Source: an uncultured Rhizobiaceae group bacterium
GTDB lineage: Bacteria; Pseudomonadota; Alphaproteobacteria; Rhizobiales; Rhizobiaceae
NCBI GenBank assembly: GCA_905479965.1
Contig: CAJQOR010000326.1
Location: 1 to 5,709, forward strand
Reading direction: 5' to 3'
Length of the DNA: 5,709 bases
Shown: positions 1 through 5,709 of the stretch, piece after piece
How positions within the stretch are numbered: the stretch's first letter is position 1
How the letters are laid out: each line of letters begins with the position of its first letter
Position numbers and translations under genes: made by a program
The notes under the pieces: generated by a model
Told to the model about the DNA's origin: nothing
Seen by the model: the letters and a program-made list of their open reading frames with translations, nothing else
Database searches by the model: none

Positions 1-1141
1 ACTGACCGTCTTCTTGGATTTCACCAATAAGAACTGGTTTTGCCAAGTGGTGGTTTGGAAGCATTTTTGCCATGCCGCCTGTCAAGTTCGGGAACTCAAG
101 ACCATACATTGCAGTACGAACTGCATCAACGTCTGCGCTACCGGCAGCTTCAACAGCTGCTACCCACATGTTAAAGCCAATATAGTGAGCTTCCATTGGA
201 TCGTTTGTTACACGCTCTTCACCCATGCGGGCTTTCCAAGCCTCAATAAAGGTAGAGTTTGCGTCTGATTCAGCTGATTGGAAGTAGTTCCATGCAGCCA
301 AGTGACCAACAAGGTTTGATGTATCAAGACCTGATAGCTCTTCTTCACCCACTGAGAATGCAACAACTGGGATATCATCGGCAGAAACGCCAGCAGCAGC
401 TAGTTCTTTGTAGAAACCGATATTTGCATCACCGTTAATTGTTGAGATCACGCCAACTTTTTTACCGTCAGCACCAAGAGCGACAACATCAGCTACGATT
501 TTTGACCAATCAGAATGACCAAATGGTGTATAGTTTACGAAGATATCGCTTTCAGGAATACCTTTGTCCAATAGATATTGGTTCAAGATTTTGTTTGTTG
601 TACGTGGGTAAACATAGTCAGTACCCAATAGCGCAAACTTCTCAACACCTAACTCTTCAAGATAGTAATCAGTTGCTGGGATTGCTTGTTGGTTTGGTGC
701 TGCACCAGTGTAGAAAACGTTCTTCGAAGATTCTTCACCTTAATACTGCACTGGGTAGAACAAAAGACCATTGAGCTCTTCGATCACAGGAAGAACTGAT
801 TTACGCGATACTGATGTCCAGTTACCAAAGATAACGTCTGTTTCGTGAACAGTTAGAAGCTCACGTGCTTTTTCAGCAAATAGTGGCCAATCAGAAGCTG
901 GATCAACAACAACCGCTTCAAGCTGCTTGCCTAATACACCACCTTTTTTGTTTTGCTCATCGATCAGCATCAACATTGTATCCTTCAATGTTGTTTCTGA
1001 AATAGCCATAGTCCCAGATAGCGAGTGAAGGATACCAACTTTAATAGTCTCATCATCTGCTTGCGCACTGATTGTCAAAGCGCCCGTCGCTATCAATGAA
1101 GCCAAAGCTGTCGTTAGTAGTTTTTTTGAAATTCCGTTCAT
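1..1141 (-). pseudogene. urtA: Urea ABC transporter substrate-binding protein UrtA, interrupted by an in-frame stop and cut by the left window edge
   Basis: UrtA is the periplasmic receptor that hands urea to the UrtBC permease and UrtDE ATPases. The ATG at 1139-1141 is preceded by an AGGAGA ribosome binding site. The first 28 residues are a Sec signal peptide (KK, hydrophobic core, AQA cleavage site, then [20 protein letters not shown]). The family-typical stretch [10 protein letters not shown] ends at residue 133, where a TAA (740-742) occupies the place of the glutamate usual in UrtA. The same frame then runs on for 246 codons with no further stop and no frame change, giving GEESSKNVFYTGAAPNQQ, FGHSDWSKIVADVVALGADG, TNDPMEAHYIGFNMW and AKPVLIGEIQEDGQ, all typical of UrtA. 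About 50 C-terminal residues should lie beyond the edge. No good start codon follows the stop, so reinitiation looks unlikely. Identity as urtA is secure. Whether the gene is truly dead, freshly mutated, or carries a sequencing error cannot be told from this window. Confidence 0.9.
740..742 (-). other. urtA: Premature TAA stop inside urtA
   Basis: On the minus strand the codons read CAG TAT TAA GGT GAA GAA, giving Q-Y-stop-G-E-E. UrtA proteins usually read VQYEGEE here, so a single G-to-T change (GAA to TAA) explains the stop with no length change. The 133-residue product would contain the signal peptide and only the first part of the type I periplasmic-binding fold, so it should not bind urea. 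Confidence 0.85.
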
Positions 1142-1145
1142 GATG

Positions 1146-1151
1146 TCTCCT
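1146..1151 (-). promoter_or_regulatory. Ribosome binding site of urtA
   Basis: The minus strand reads AGGAGA followed by four bases and the ATG at 1139-1141. This strong Shine-Dalgarno match fixes the urtA start at the residue that begins the signal peptide. Confidence 0.85.
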
Positions 1152-1179
1152 AAGGAATTGATATTGCGTTATTCACTAC

Positions 1180-1194
1180 GCAAGCACCGTGCCA
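1180..1194 (-). promoter_or_regulatory. Sigma-54 (RpoN) -24/-12 promoter for urtA
   Basis: The minus strand reads TGGCACG-GTGC-TTGC. The known sigma-54 consensus is TGGCACG, four bases, TTGC, with ten bases between the invariant GG and GC; both elements and the spacing match exactly. Counting from the GC, transcription should start near position 1168, leaving a leader of about 27 bases that contains the ribosome binding site. Sigma-54 control through the activator NtrC is established for nitrogen-scavenging genes in many proteobacteria, so its place just before a urea-binding protein gene makes sense. I do not see a clear NtrC site (GCAC, seven bases, GTGC) in the upstream spacer, so which activator acts here is unknown. 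Confidence 0.85.
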
Positions 1195-1207
1195 ACTTTT
1201 GGAGATG

Positions 1208-1222
1208 TTAAGGAATCCTTAA
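1208..1222. repeat. 15-bp perfect dyad upstream of the sigma-54 promoter
   Basis: TTAAGGA-A-TCCTTAA is a perfect inverted repeat with a single central base. It is centred about 47 bases before the predicted urtA start site, just upstream of the -24 element. The one-base centre disfavours an RNA hairpin, so a DNA-binding site for a dimeric regulator is the more natural reading. The regulator is not identifiable. Confidence 0.5.
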
Positions 1223-1243
1223 GATACAGGGTTTCTACTGTTG

Positions 1244-1283
1244 AAATAAAAGGCAAAACGAAAATCCCTTCCTCGTTTTGCCT
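1244..1283 (-). terminator. Rho-independent terminator of the TRAP operon
   Basis: On the minus strand AGGCAAAACGA (1283-1273), an 11-base loop and TCGTTTTGCCT (1261-1251) form a perfect 11-bp stem, followed directly by TTTATTT. It begins 42 bases after the dctM stop codon and lies upstream of the urtA promoter, so it separates the two transcription units. On the plus strand the stem is followed by AAAATTT, so it should act mainly in the minus direction. Confidence 0.85.
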
Positions 1284-1298
1284 AAAATTTAACTCTTA

Positions 1299-1324
1299 AA
1301 CTGCAGTTGATTAATTATTAATCA
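1299..1324. repeat. Two adjacent perfect palindromes after dctM
   Basis: AACTGCAGTT (1299-1308) is a perfect 10-bp palindrome, and TGATTAAT-T-ATTAATCA (1308-1324) is a perfect 17-bp dyad that shares its first base. They fill the spacer between the dctM stop codon and the terminator. Measured from the predicted urtA start site they lie about 136 and 148 bases upstream, a range where sigma-54 activators commonly bind. Neither resembles the NtrC consensus, and AT-rich dyads also arise by chance, so a regulatory role is only a possibility. Confidence 0.4.
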
Positions 1325-1325
1325 T

Positions 1326-3980
1326 TTAGAAGCTTAGCGAAATATCGCGGTGGCCGGACTGGCAAGATGCGACGAATAACGCTTGTTCTTCTGTCAGTTT
1401 CGATTGACCGCGAATGCCGATATTGCCTTTAATCGCATTATGATAAGTTTCCAGCCCTGGTAAGACTGATGCTGTTGCCTGCGCACGCCATTCAACCTGC
1501 GCTTCATATTCTTCTAAAGACTTTGCCAGCTCATTCAGGGCTTTTTCTTTGTTGGGAGTTTTAGATCGCAATGCTCGGCGCGCTTTAGATACACCTGACT
1601 TCACATCACTAGATCCGGCAATAGCATCAAACTTCTTAGCAAAGTCGGACAATGGATCTACCATATCTGCAGGCTCATTTGCTTCGATCTTTGCGGCTAA
1701 TCCGTAAAGCTCGTCCTTAACGTCGTTAAAGGCATCCGTTGATTGCAAGATCGACATTGTCTCAACAACAGGATCATATGCAGCCTGACTTGCCTGATAG
1801 AACTTACGACGCTCGGAAGTTTCAGCCTTATTCAACGCATTGAAAGTTTCATAAGTCGCATCCCAGCTATTTGGTATCTCAGATTGTAATTCAAGAACTT
1901 CAGCATTGATCTCATCGATTTCTGCTCGGATGTCGGCCGCTTGACGTTCTTCACCATCTGGAAGACGGCTCAGAATAGTTTCAATCTCAGCCTTGTGCGC
2001 TTCTAATCTACGAATGTTACGCTCGATCAAACGTACGTCATCGTGAATTGGTCGATATGCTGGGGATGCATCAACAACAACGTCGTGGGCGGCCTCTGCA
2101 CTATCTAGCAGAGCAAAACTCTGTTCAGCACTATCAAAACTTTTTGTCAGATTACTTTGCATCTTCTTTGGCAACATAGAGATGTCGATCTCTTTGACAT
2201 TACCAATTTGCGCAAGTAGGGCCTGCTTGTTCGATCCTAATTCTTCAATCAGGTACTGATCTACACAATAAGAAAGTTTCGGATTACGTGGCGGAGGTGA
2301 GTTTTCCGAAAGCAGTGATACGCGGTTTGGTAAATAGTTTACCAATTGAGGTGCAAATCCTACAATTGCGAGCGCCGATAATTGCAGTGCAATAAATGGT
2401 ATGACCCCTTTATACATATTGATGGTTTTAACCACCGCAGGCGCAACGCCCCTTAAGTAGAACAAAGCAAAACCAAATGGCGGGGTTAAGAATGAGGTCT
2501 GGATATTCAGACCAATCATCACACCCAACCAGACGGCAGTGATATTTGCTTCAGGGTCAGCCAATAAGATAGGCGCAACAATTGGCACAACTACAACGGC
2601 GATTTCGATGAAATCAAGGAAGAAGCCAAGAACAAAAATCACCAACATGACGATGAGGAATTTGGTCCAGAAGCCACCTGGAAGACCTTCGAGGAATTCC
2701 TTAACCAAATGCTCGCCACCAAAGGCGCGGAATGCAGCTGTCAAAATAGCAGCACCTAGAAGGATGATAAACACAAGAGATGTTGTTTTTGCTGTTTCAA
2801 TCATTACGCCATGAAGCGTCTCATCAATTTTAATCGCACGCCATCCGCTCCAACAAAGAGCAATGATCAAGCCACCGGCACCAATGACACCTAACGTAAT
2901 ACCGATAACATCATCGGTAGACTTAATGGATTTCACATTTGTATTAAAAAGCGACAAGGTCAACGCTATGACACCCAAAGATAAGATCGCCAAGATAGCG
3001 GGATAATATGTATCACGCGAATTTTCTTTAAGGCGATAGCCCGCCATAATTAACGCACCACCGGCACCAATAGCACCTGCTTGGTTCACTGTTGCAACAC
3101 CACCGATGATTGATCCTAATACCAAGAAGATCAAAAGTAGCGGCGGCACCAAAGTGATAATGACTTTGAACAGAAATTTACGGTCGATGGCTTCGTCAGA
3201 TTTCACAGGAGGCGCAGCTTTTGGGTTTATAAAAGCATAAACCAATATATAGATCATATATAAGCCAACCAAAACGAGACCAGGAACAAAAGCTCCCAAG
3301 AACATTTCGCCTGCACTTGTTGACCCAACATCGAAAATCGACGGCATGGATAGCTCGCCAGTTGCGTCTTTGTAAAGCGCCTTACGGGCGGAACCTGCCT
3401 GATCGGCCGCGCTTGATAATTGGTCAGCAAGAATAATGAGAACAATAGACGGCGGAATGATTTGCCCCAGAGTCCCGGAGGCAGAAATTGTACCCGTCGC
3501 CAAGCTTTGTGAATAATTATTACGCAGCATTGCTGGCAGAGAGATCAAACCCATTGCAACAACTGTCGCGCCCACAATACCCGTTGTTGCCGCCAATAGC
3601 GCACCCACAAATACAACTGAAATACCTAAACCGCCCGGCACAGGTCCGAATAAACGCGCCATGGTGATCAATAGATCCTCAGCAATTTTCGAACGCTGAA
3701 GCATAATTCCCATAAAGATGAACAAAGGAATGGCGATCAGGGTGTCTCGTTCGGGCTCCCAATAAACCCCACGAAGGTTGGTCACCCCCGCACTTAGCCA
3801 CTGACTTGGCCCGCCTTGGGCGAAGAATATGTCCGTATCGCCAAACATCAGATAACCAATGCCTGCGGCCAATAAGATTGTAATGATCGATGAACCTGGC
3901 AATGCAAAGGCAACCGGATACCCAGAGCCAAGGGCAAATGCCATCAAAACAACGAGTAGAAGAAGAAAAAACAGTTCCAT
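1326..3980 (-). CDS. dctM: TRAP transporter large permease (DctM type) with a long C-terminal helical extension
   Basis: This is the ion-coupled transport subunit of a TRAP importer in the inner membrane. The ATG at 3978-3980 follows AAAGG with nine bases between, and the product opens directly with a first membrane helix. Residues 1 to about 548 form the DctM domain: EPERDTLIAIPLFIFMGIML at about 75, ATTGIVGATVVAMG at about 131, SGTLGQIIPPSIVLIILADQ at about 168 and SFLTPPFGFALFYLRGVAP at about 496. The order of motifs matches the mannitol/chloroaromatic class (FcbT3-like, COG4664). Compared with ordinary DctM of about 430 residues it has inserts at about 185-225 and 315-390. Residues 549-884 have no membrane helix and are rich in charged and alanine residues. 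Probable coiled coils lie at about 645-700 and 800-830, and a proline-rich linker SPPPRNP begins at 561. The function of this tail is unknown. The gene lies 52 bases after dctQ and ends the operon. Confidence 0.93.
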   Translation of the reverse strand: MELFFLLLLVVLMAFALGSGYPVAFALPGSSIITILLAAGIGYLMFGDTDIFFAQGGPSQWLSAGVTNLRGVYWEPERDTLIAIPLFIFMGIMLQRSKIAEDLLITMARLFGPVPGGLGISVVFVGALLAATTGIVGATVVAMGLISLPAMLRNNYSQSLATGTISASGTLGQIIPPSIVLIILADQLSSAADQAGSARKALYKDATGELSMPSIFDVGSTSAGEMFLGAFVPGLVLVGLYMIYILVYAFINPKAAPPVKSDEAIDRKFLFKVIITLVPPLLLIFLVLGSIIGGVATVNQAGAIGAGGALIMAGYRLKENSRDTYYPAILAILSLGVIALTLSLFNTNVKSIKSTDDVIGITLGVIGAGGLIIALCWSGWRAIKIDETLHGVMIETAKTTSLVFIILLGAAILTAAFRAFGGEHLVKEFLEGLPGGFWTKFLIVMLVIFVLGFFLDFIEIAVVVVPIVAPILLADPEANITAVWLGVMIGLNIQTSFLTPPFGFALFYLRGVAPAVVKTINMYKGVIPFIALQLSALAIVGFAPQLVNYLPNRVSLLSENSPPPRNPKLSYCVDQYLIEELGSNKQALLAQIGNVKEIDISMLPKKMQSNLTKSFDSAEQSFALLDSAEAAHDVVVDASPAYRPIHDDVRLIERNIRRLEAHKAEIETILSRLPDGEERQAADIRAEIDEINAEVLELQSEIPNSWDATYETFNALNKAETSERRKFYQASQAAYDPVVETMSILQSTDAFNDVKDELYGLAAKIEANEPADMVDPLSDFAKKFDAIAGSSDVKSGVSKARRALRSKTPNKEKALNELAKSLEEYEAQVEWRAQATASVLPGLETYHNAIKGNIGIRGQSKLTEEQALFVASCQSGHRDISLSF

Positions 3981-3989
3981 ATTCGTGAG

Positions 3990-3994
3990 CCTTT
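3990..3994 (-). promoter_or_regulatory. Ribosome binding site of dctM
   Basis: AAAGG on the minus strand, nine bases before the dctM ATG, is the only Shine-Dalgarno-like run in the 52-base dctQ-dctM gap. It is moderate in strength. No promoter or terminator is visible in the gap, so dctM is probably translated from the dctQ message. Confidence 0.55.
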
Positions 3995-4032
3995 ATCGAT
4001 CAGCTTTTAGAAATTTTGATTTGGCAAACATA

Positions 4033-5028
4033 TTAATGTGCGCCCGCGGCTGCGGGTTCATGTTTGCCAGGTTCGCCGCGAATGTCGGCAACTGCGCCAA
4101 ACAGATAGGAGACAAACTGGATCATCATTGAAATGGCAAATACACCCAAAAATGCTGCCATAAGATATTTCACATAAAGACCAAAGCCTGACTGCGAAAC
4201 TTCGAAATTAAAGAGCGGCGAGTTGATGATGGATGCTTTGTTGCCCATGCCCATGATTAAGATCACCCAGCACATCGCCATGCCCATCAACACAGTACCC
4301 ACCGCATTTACATAACCTTTAGTCTTTGCCTTGAAACTTGCATAGAACACATCCACGCGTACATGCCCTTCTTCGAGCAACGTATAAGCACTGGCAAACA
4401 AGAAGAGGGCGCCATACCAAAAACGAACCAAATCAGACATAAATGCTTGTTCGTATGAGAAGATGAAGCGAGAGAAAACGATCAATAATTCCGCAACGAC
4501 AATGAGCAATGCTAGCCAGTGAAACCCTAAGGTTCTGGTAAACATGGCCAAGACAACACCAGCAAATACTAGAGGCATATGCACATAAGGACCACGGAAT
4601 TGAGCTCGTCCTAGATCTTTTGCAGTTTGTTCGCTGACAAATACGTCCAAGAAACCTTCAATGCGCATGAAGGATATTGCTGCATCAACAAGACCAATGA
4701 GCAACACGGCCCAAAATGCAGCGCGAATGAAAAACGTGTTCATTGACGAAACAGTGATGCTGTCTTTGCGCAACGTTGTTTGTGAACATGCTGCAACATA
4801 TGCAACCGCAACACCAACGAGGAAAGGATACAGTAGTGATTGAAGGGCAGCTGCGCTGATCATGCCATGATCGGCTGCGAAGTTTAAACTCGCGCCTGGC
4901 AGGCCCATTCCGTTTGATAAAAAATTATTGATTAGAAATGCGCCCATCATGGCGAGCATCGACCAACCAAACATACGTACCAGTGTCGAATTTCGCGTTG
5001 AGAGATTTGTGCTGGCTATTTCTGACAT
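4033..5028 (-). CDS. dctQ: TRAP transporter small permease (DctQ type), long form
   Basis: DctQ partners DctM in the inner membrane and helps dock the loaded binding protein. The product is 331 residues from the ATG at 5026-5028 (MSEIASTNLS). I chose this start because AGGGAC (5036-5041) precedes it by seven bases, whereas the upstream in-frame ATG at 5068-5070 has no ribosome binding site and the GTG at 5098-5100 lies in a hairpin stem. The recognisable DctQ core is at about 170-310: FSRFIFSYEQAFMSDLVRFW, then YTLLEEGHVRVDVFYASF, then hydrophobic helices at about 240-262 and 285-310. Ahead of it are about 150 residues with three further membrane helices (about 20-38, 58-80 and 97-120), which ordinary DctQ of about 160-200 residues lacks. 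The tail ends in a short hydrophilic GKHEPAAAGAH. The long form fits the FcbT2-like class (COG4665) and pairs with an equally enlarged DctM. Confidence 0.9.
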   Translation of the reverse strand: MSEIASTNLSTRNSTLVRMFGWSMLAMMGAFLINNFLSNGMGLPGASLNFAADHGMISAAALQSLLYPFLVGVAVAYVAACSQTTLRKDSITVSSMNTFFIRAAFWAVLLIGLVDAAISFMRIEGFLDVFVSEQTAKDLGRAQFRGPYVHMPLVFAGVVLAMFTRTLGFHWLALLIVVAELLIVFSRFIFSYEQAFMSDLVRFWYGALFLFASAYTLLEEGHVRVDVFYASFKAKTKGYVNAVGTVLMGMAMCWVILIMGMGNKASIINSPLFNFEVSQSGFGLYVKYLMAAFLGVFAISMMIQFVSYLFGAVADIRGEPGKHEPAAAGAH

Positions 5029-5035
5029 ATTTCGT

Positions 5036-5041
5036 GTCCCT
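5036..5041 (-). promoter_or_regulatory. Ribosome binding site that decides the dctQ start
   Basis: AGGGAC on the minus strand lies seven bases before the ATG at 5026-5028. It favours this start over two longer in-frame alternatives that would add 14 or 24 residues and would place the beginning of the gene close to or inside the stem-loop at 5074-5100. Confidence 0.6.
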
Positions 5042-5073
5042 AGAGGCTTACTTTTAAGTACATCGCTCATAAA

Positions 5074-5100
5074 GTGAAGGGGCAAGAAATGCCCCTTCAC
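5074..5100 (-). promoter_or_regulatory. Intercistronic stem-loop between dctP and dctQ
   Basis: GTGAAGGGGC, a seven-base loop and GCCCCTTCAC form a perfect 10-bp stem in the dctP-dctQ spacer, 24 bases after the dctP stop codon. Only TTT follows on the minus strand, too short a U-run for a full terminator. Such hairpins behind binding-protein genes are known in transport operons to protect the upstream message from 3' decay or to terminate part of the transcripts, so that the receptor is made in excess over the permease. That role here is inferred. Confidence 0.75.
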
Positions 5101-5124
5101 ATAATCTAAAATTTAATCTGAAAC

Positions 5125-5709
5125 CTATTGGTTTAGAACTGCATTACGTTTTTGTACGTAAGCCATGTCGGACAATGATGTCCATGCACCGAGTTCATCA
5201 CGTTTTGCAATAAATTGATCGTAAATTTTTGCAGAAAGCGGTGAGTGATCACGAGCTTCTTCGATAACTTCAGCAGCGGCTTCACCGAATGCTTCGTATA
5301 CATCGTCGTTAAACTCACGCAACTGAACGCCATGATCGTTGATCAAACGGTTTAGGTATTCACCGTTGTTTGCGTTTGTTTCAGCCATTGTACGTGCATT
5401 TTCTTCGTTACATGCAGCCTGAATGATCGCTTGATCATTCTTTGACAATGAACTCCAGAATGACGCATTCATACCAAGCGCAAGCTGTGAACCTGGCTCG
5501 TGCATTCCAGGCCAGTAGTAGTATTTAGCTGCTTCGTAGAACTTCATGAAGTAATCATTGAACGGGCCAACCCACTCAGTCGCATCGATCGCACCAGACA
5601 CAAGGTTCTCATAAATCTGACCACCTGGAACAGAAACAGGAGAAGCACCTAGTTTTGACATAACGTCGCCACCAAGACCCGGGATACGCATTTTCAGACC
5701 TTTAAGGTC
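5125..5709 (-). CDS. dctP: TRAP transporter solute-binding protein (DctP/TakP type), C-terminal part
   Basis: This is the periplasmic receptor of the TRAP importer. Only the last 194 residues are inside the window; the frame is open at the right edge, so the ATG at 5691 is internal. About 165 residues including the signal peptide should lie outside. The fragment opens with DLKGLKMRIPGLGGDVMSKL, the conserved stretch whose arginine (residue 8 of the fragment) usually pairs with the ligand carboxylate. It continues with SVPGGQIYENLVSGAIDATE and then WVGPFNDY. The E-W pair (residues 45-46) corresponds to the ligand and cation site of TakP-like 2-oxoacid receptors, so a small carboxylic or 2-oxo acid is a reasonable guess for the ligand. 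The class corresponds to FcbT1 (COG4663). It is followed by dctQ and dctM in the usual P-Q-M order. The stop is TAG at 5125-5127. The exact substrate cannot be read from this part. Confidence 0.9.
   Translation of the reverse strand, partial: DLKGLKMRIPGLGGDVMSKLGASPVSVPGGQIYENLVSGAIDATEWVGPFNDYFMKFYEAAKYYYWPGMHEPGSQLALGMNASFWSSLSKNDQAIIQAACNEENARTMAETNANNGEYLNRLINDHGVQLREFNDDVYEAFGEAAAEVIEEARDHSPLSAKIYDQFIAKRDELGAWTSLSDMAYVQKRNAVLNQ

Noticed and set aside
14..774. Plus-strand open frames of 84 and 111 codons over the urtA 3' part
   Set aside because: They run antisense to the recognisable UrtA reading frame, have no ribosome binding site and no protein-like composition. They only appear free because urtA is broken by the TAA.
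1148..1156. Short palindrome TCCTAAGGA near the urtA start, sharing TAAGGAAT with the dyad at 1208-1222
   Set aside because: It is nine bases long and overlaps the ribosome binding site, whose purine run accounts for it. The shared 8-mer is short enough to be chance.
1184..1192. GCAC-C-GTGC as an NtrC site
   Set aside because: The halves are the right type, but the one-base spacing is far from the seven bases of the NtrC consensus. The bases are fully explained by the sigma-54 -24 element and its spacer.
2539..2814. Plus-strand 91-codon open frame opposite dctM
   Set aside because: It is antisense to conserved DctM membrane segments, and its threonine- and arginine-rich composition is that of a shadow frame.
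3254..3445. Minus-strand 63-codon open frame inside dctM
   Set aside because: It overlaps DctM in another frame and has no ribosome binding site or family resemblance.
3859..4131. Plus-strand 90-codon open frame across the dctQ-dctM junction
   Set aside because: It is antisense to the start of dctM and the end of dctQ, both clearly coding, and no promoter or ribosome binding site favours it.
5029..5100. Longer dctQ starting at the GTG of 5098-5100 or the ATG of 5068-5070
   Set aside because: The GTG lies in the stem of a perfect hairpin and the ATG has no Shine-Dalgarno sequence. The ATG at 5026-5028 has AGGGAC at proper spacing.
1..5709. CRISPR array, tRNA or rRNA gene, insertion sequence or attachment site
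   Set aside because: No regularly spaced direct repeats, no cloverleaf or rRNA-like stretch, no transposase motif and no flanking inverted or target-site repeats were seen. Non-coding DNA totals under 350 bases.

Overview
The window holds two neighbouring solute-uptake loci, all read from the minus strand, with moderate to low GC by eye and almost no non-coding DNA. The proteins point to a Gram-negative proteobacterium, probably a marine alphaproteobacterium, because they pair a long-form TRAP transporter of the mannitol/chloroaromatic (FcbT/TakP) type with a UrtABCDE-type urea-binding protein. This placement is an inference from protein style, not from a database search.

Layout in transcription order (right to left). 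First comes the C-terminal half of a TRAP solute-binding protein (dctP, 5125-5709, cut by the window edge). A short spacer follows with a perfect 10-bp stem-loop (5074-5100). Next are a long small-permease subunit (dctQ, 4033-5028) and a very long large-permease subunit (dctM, 1326-3980) that carries about 330 soluble, charged, helical residues after its membrane domain. A rho-independent terminator (1244-1283) closes this operon. A near-perfect sigma-54 promoter (1180-1194) and a good ribosome binding site then lead into urtA, the urea-binding protein (1141 down to the left edge). urtA is interrupted by one in-frame TAA at 740-742, where a glutamate codon is expected, and the frame stays open and recognisable on both sides.

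How the parts work together. The TRAP system would be a sodium-driven importer: DctP captures a carboxylate-type ligand in the periplasm and delivers it to the DctQ/DctM membrane complex. UrtA would capture urea for an ABC importer whose other genes (urtBCDE) would lie to the left, outside the window. The sigma-54 promoter fits nitrogen-responsive control of urea uptake, separate from the TRAP operon because of the terminator. The points most worth a second look are the nonsense codon in urtA, the sigma-54 promoter with dyads upstream of it, the C-terminal extension of DctM, and the dctP-dctQ stem-loop. I found no CRISPR array, RNA gene, insertion sequence or clearly new system.
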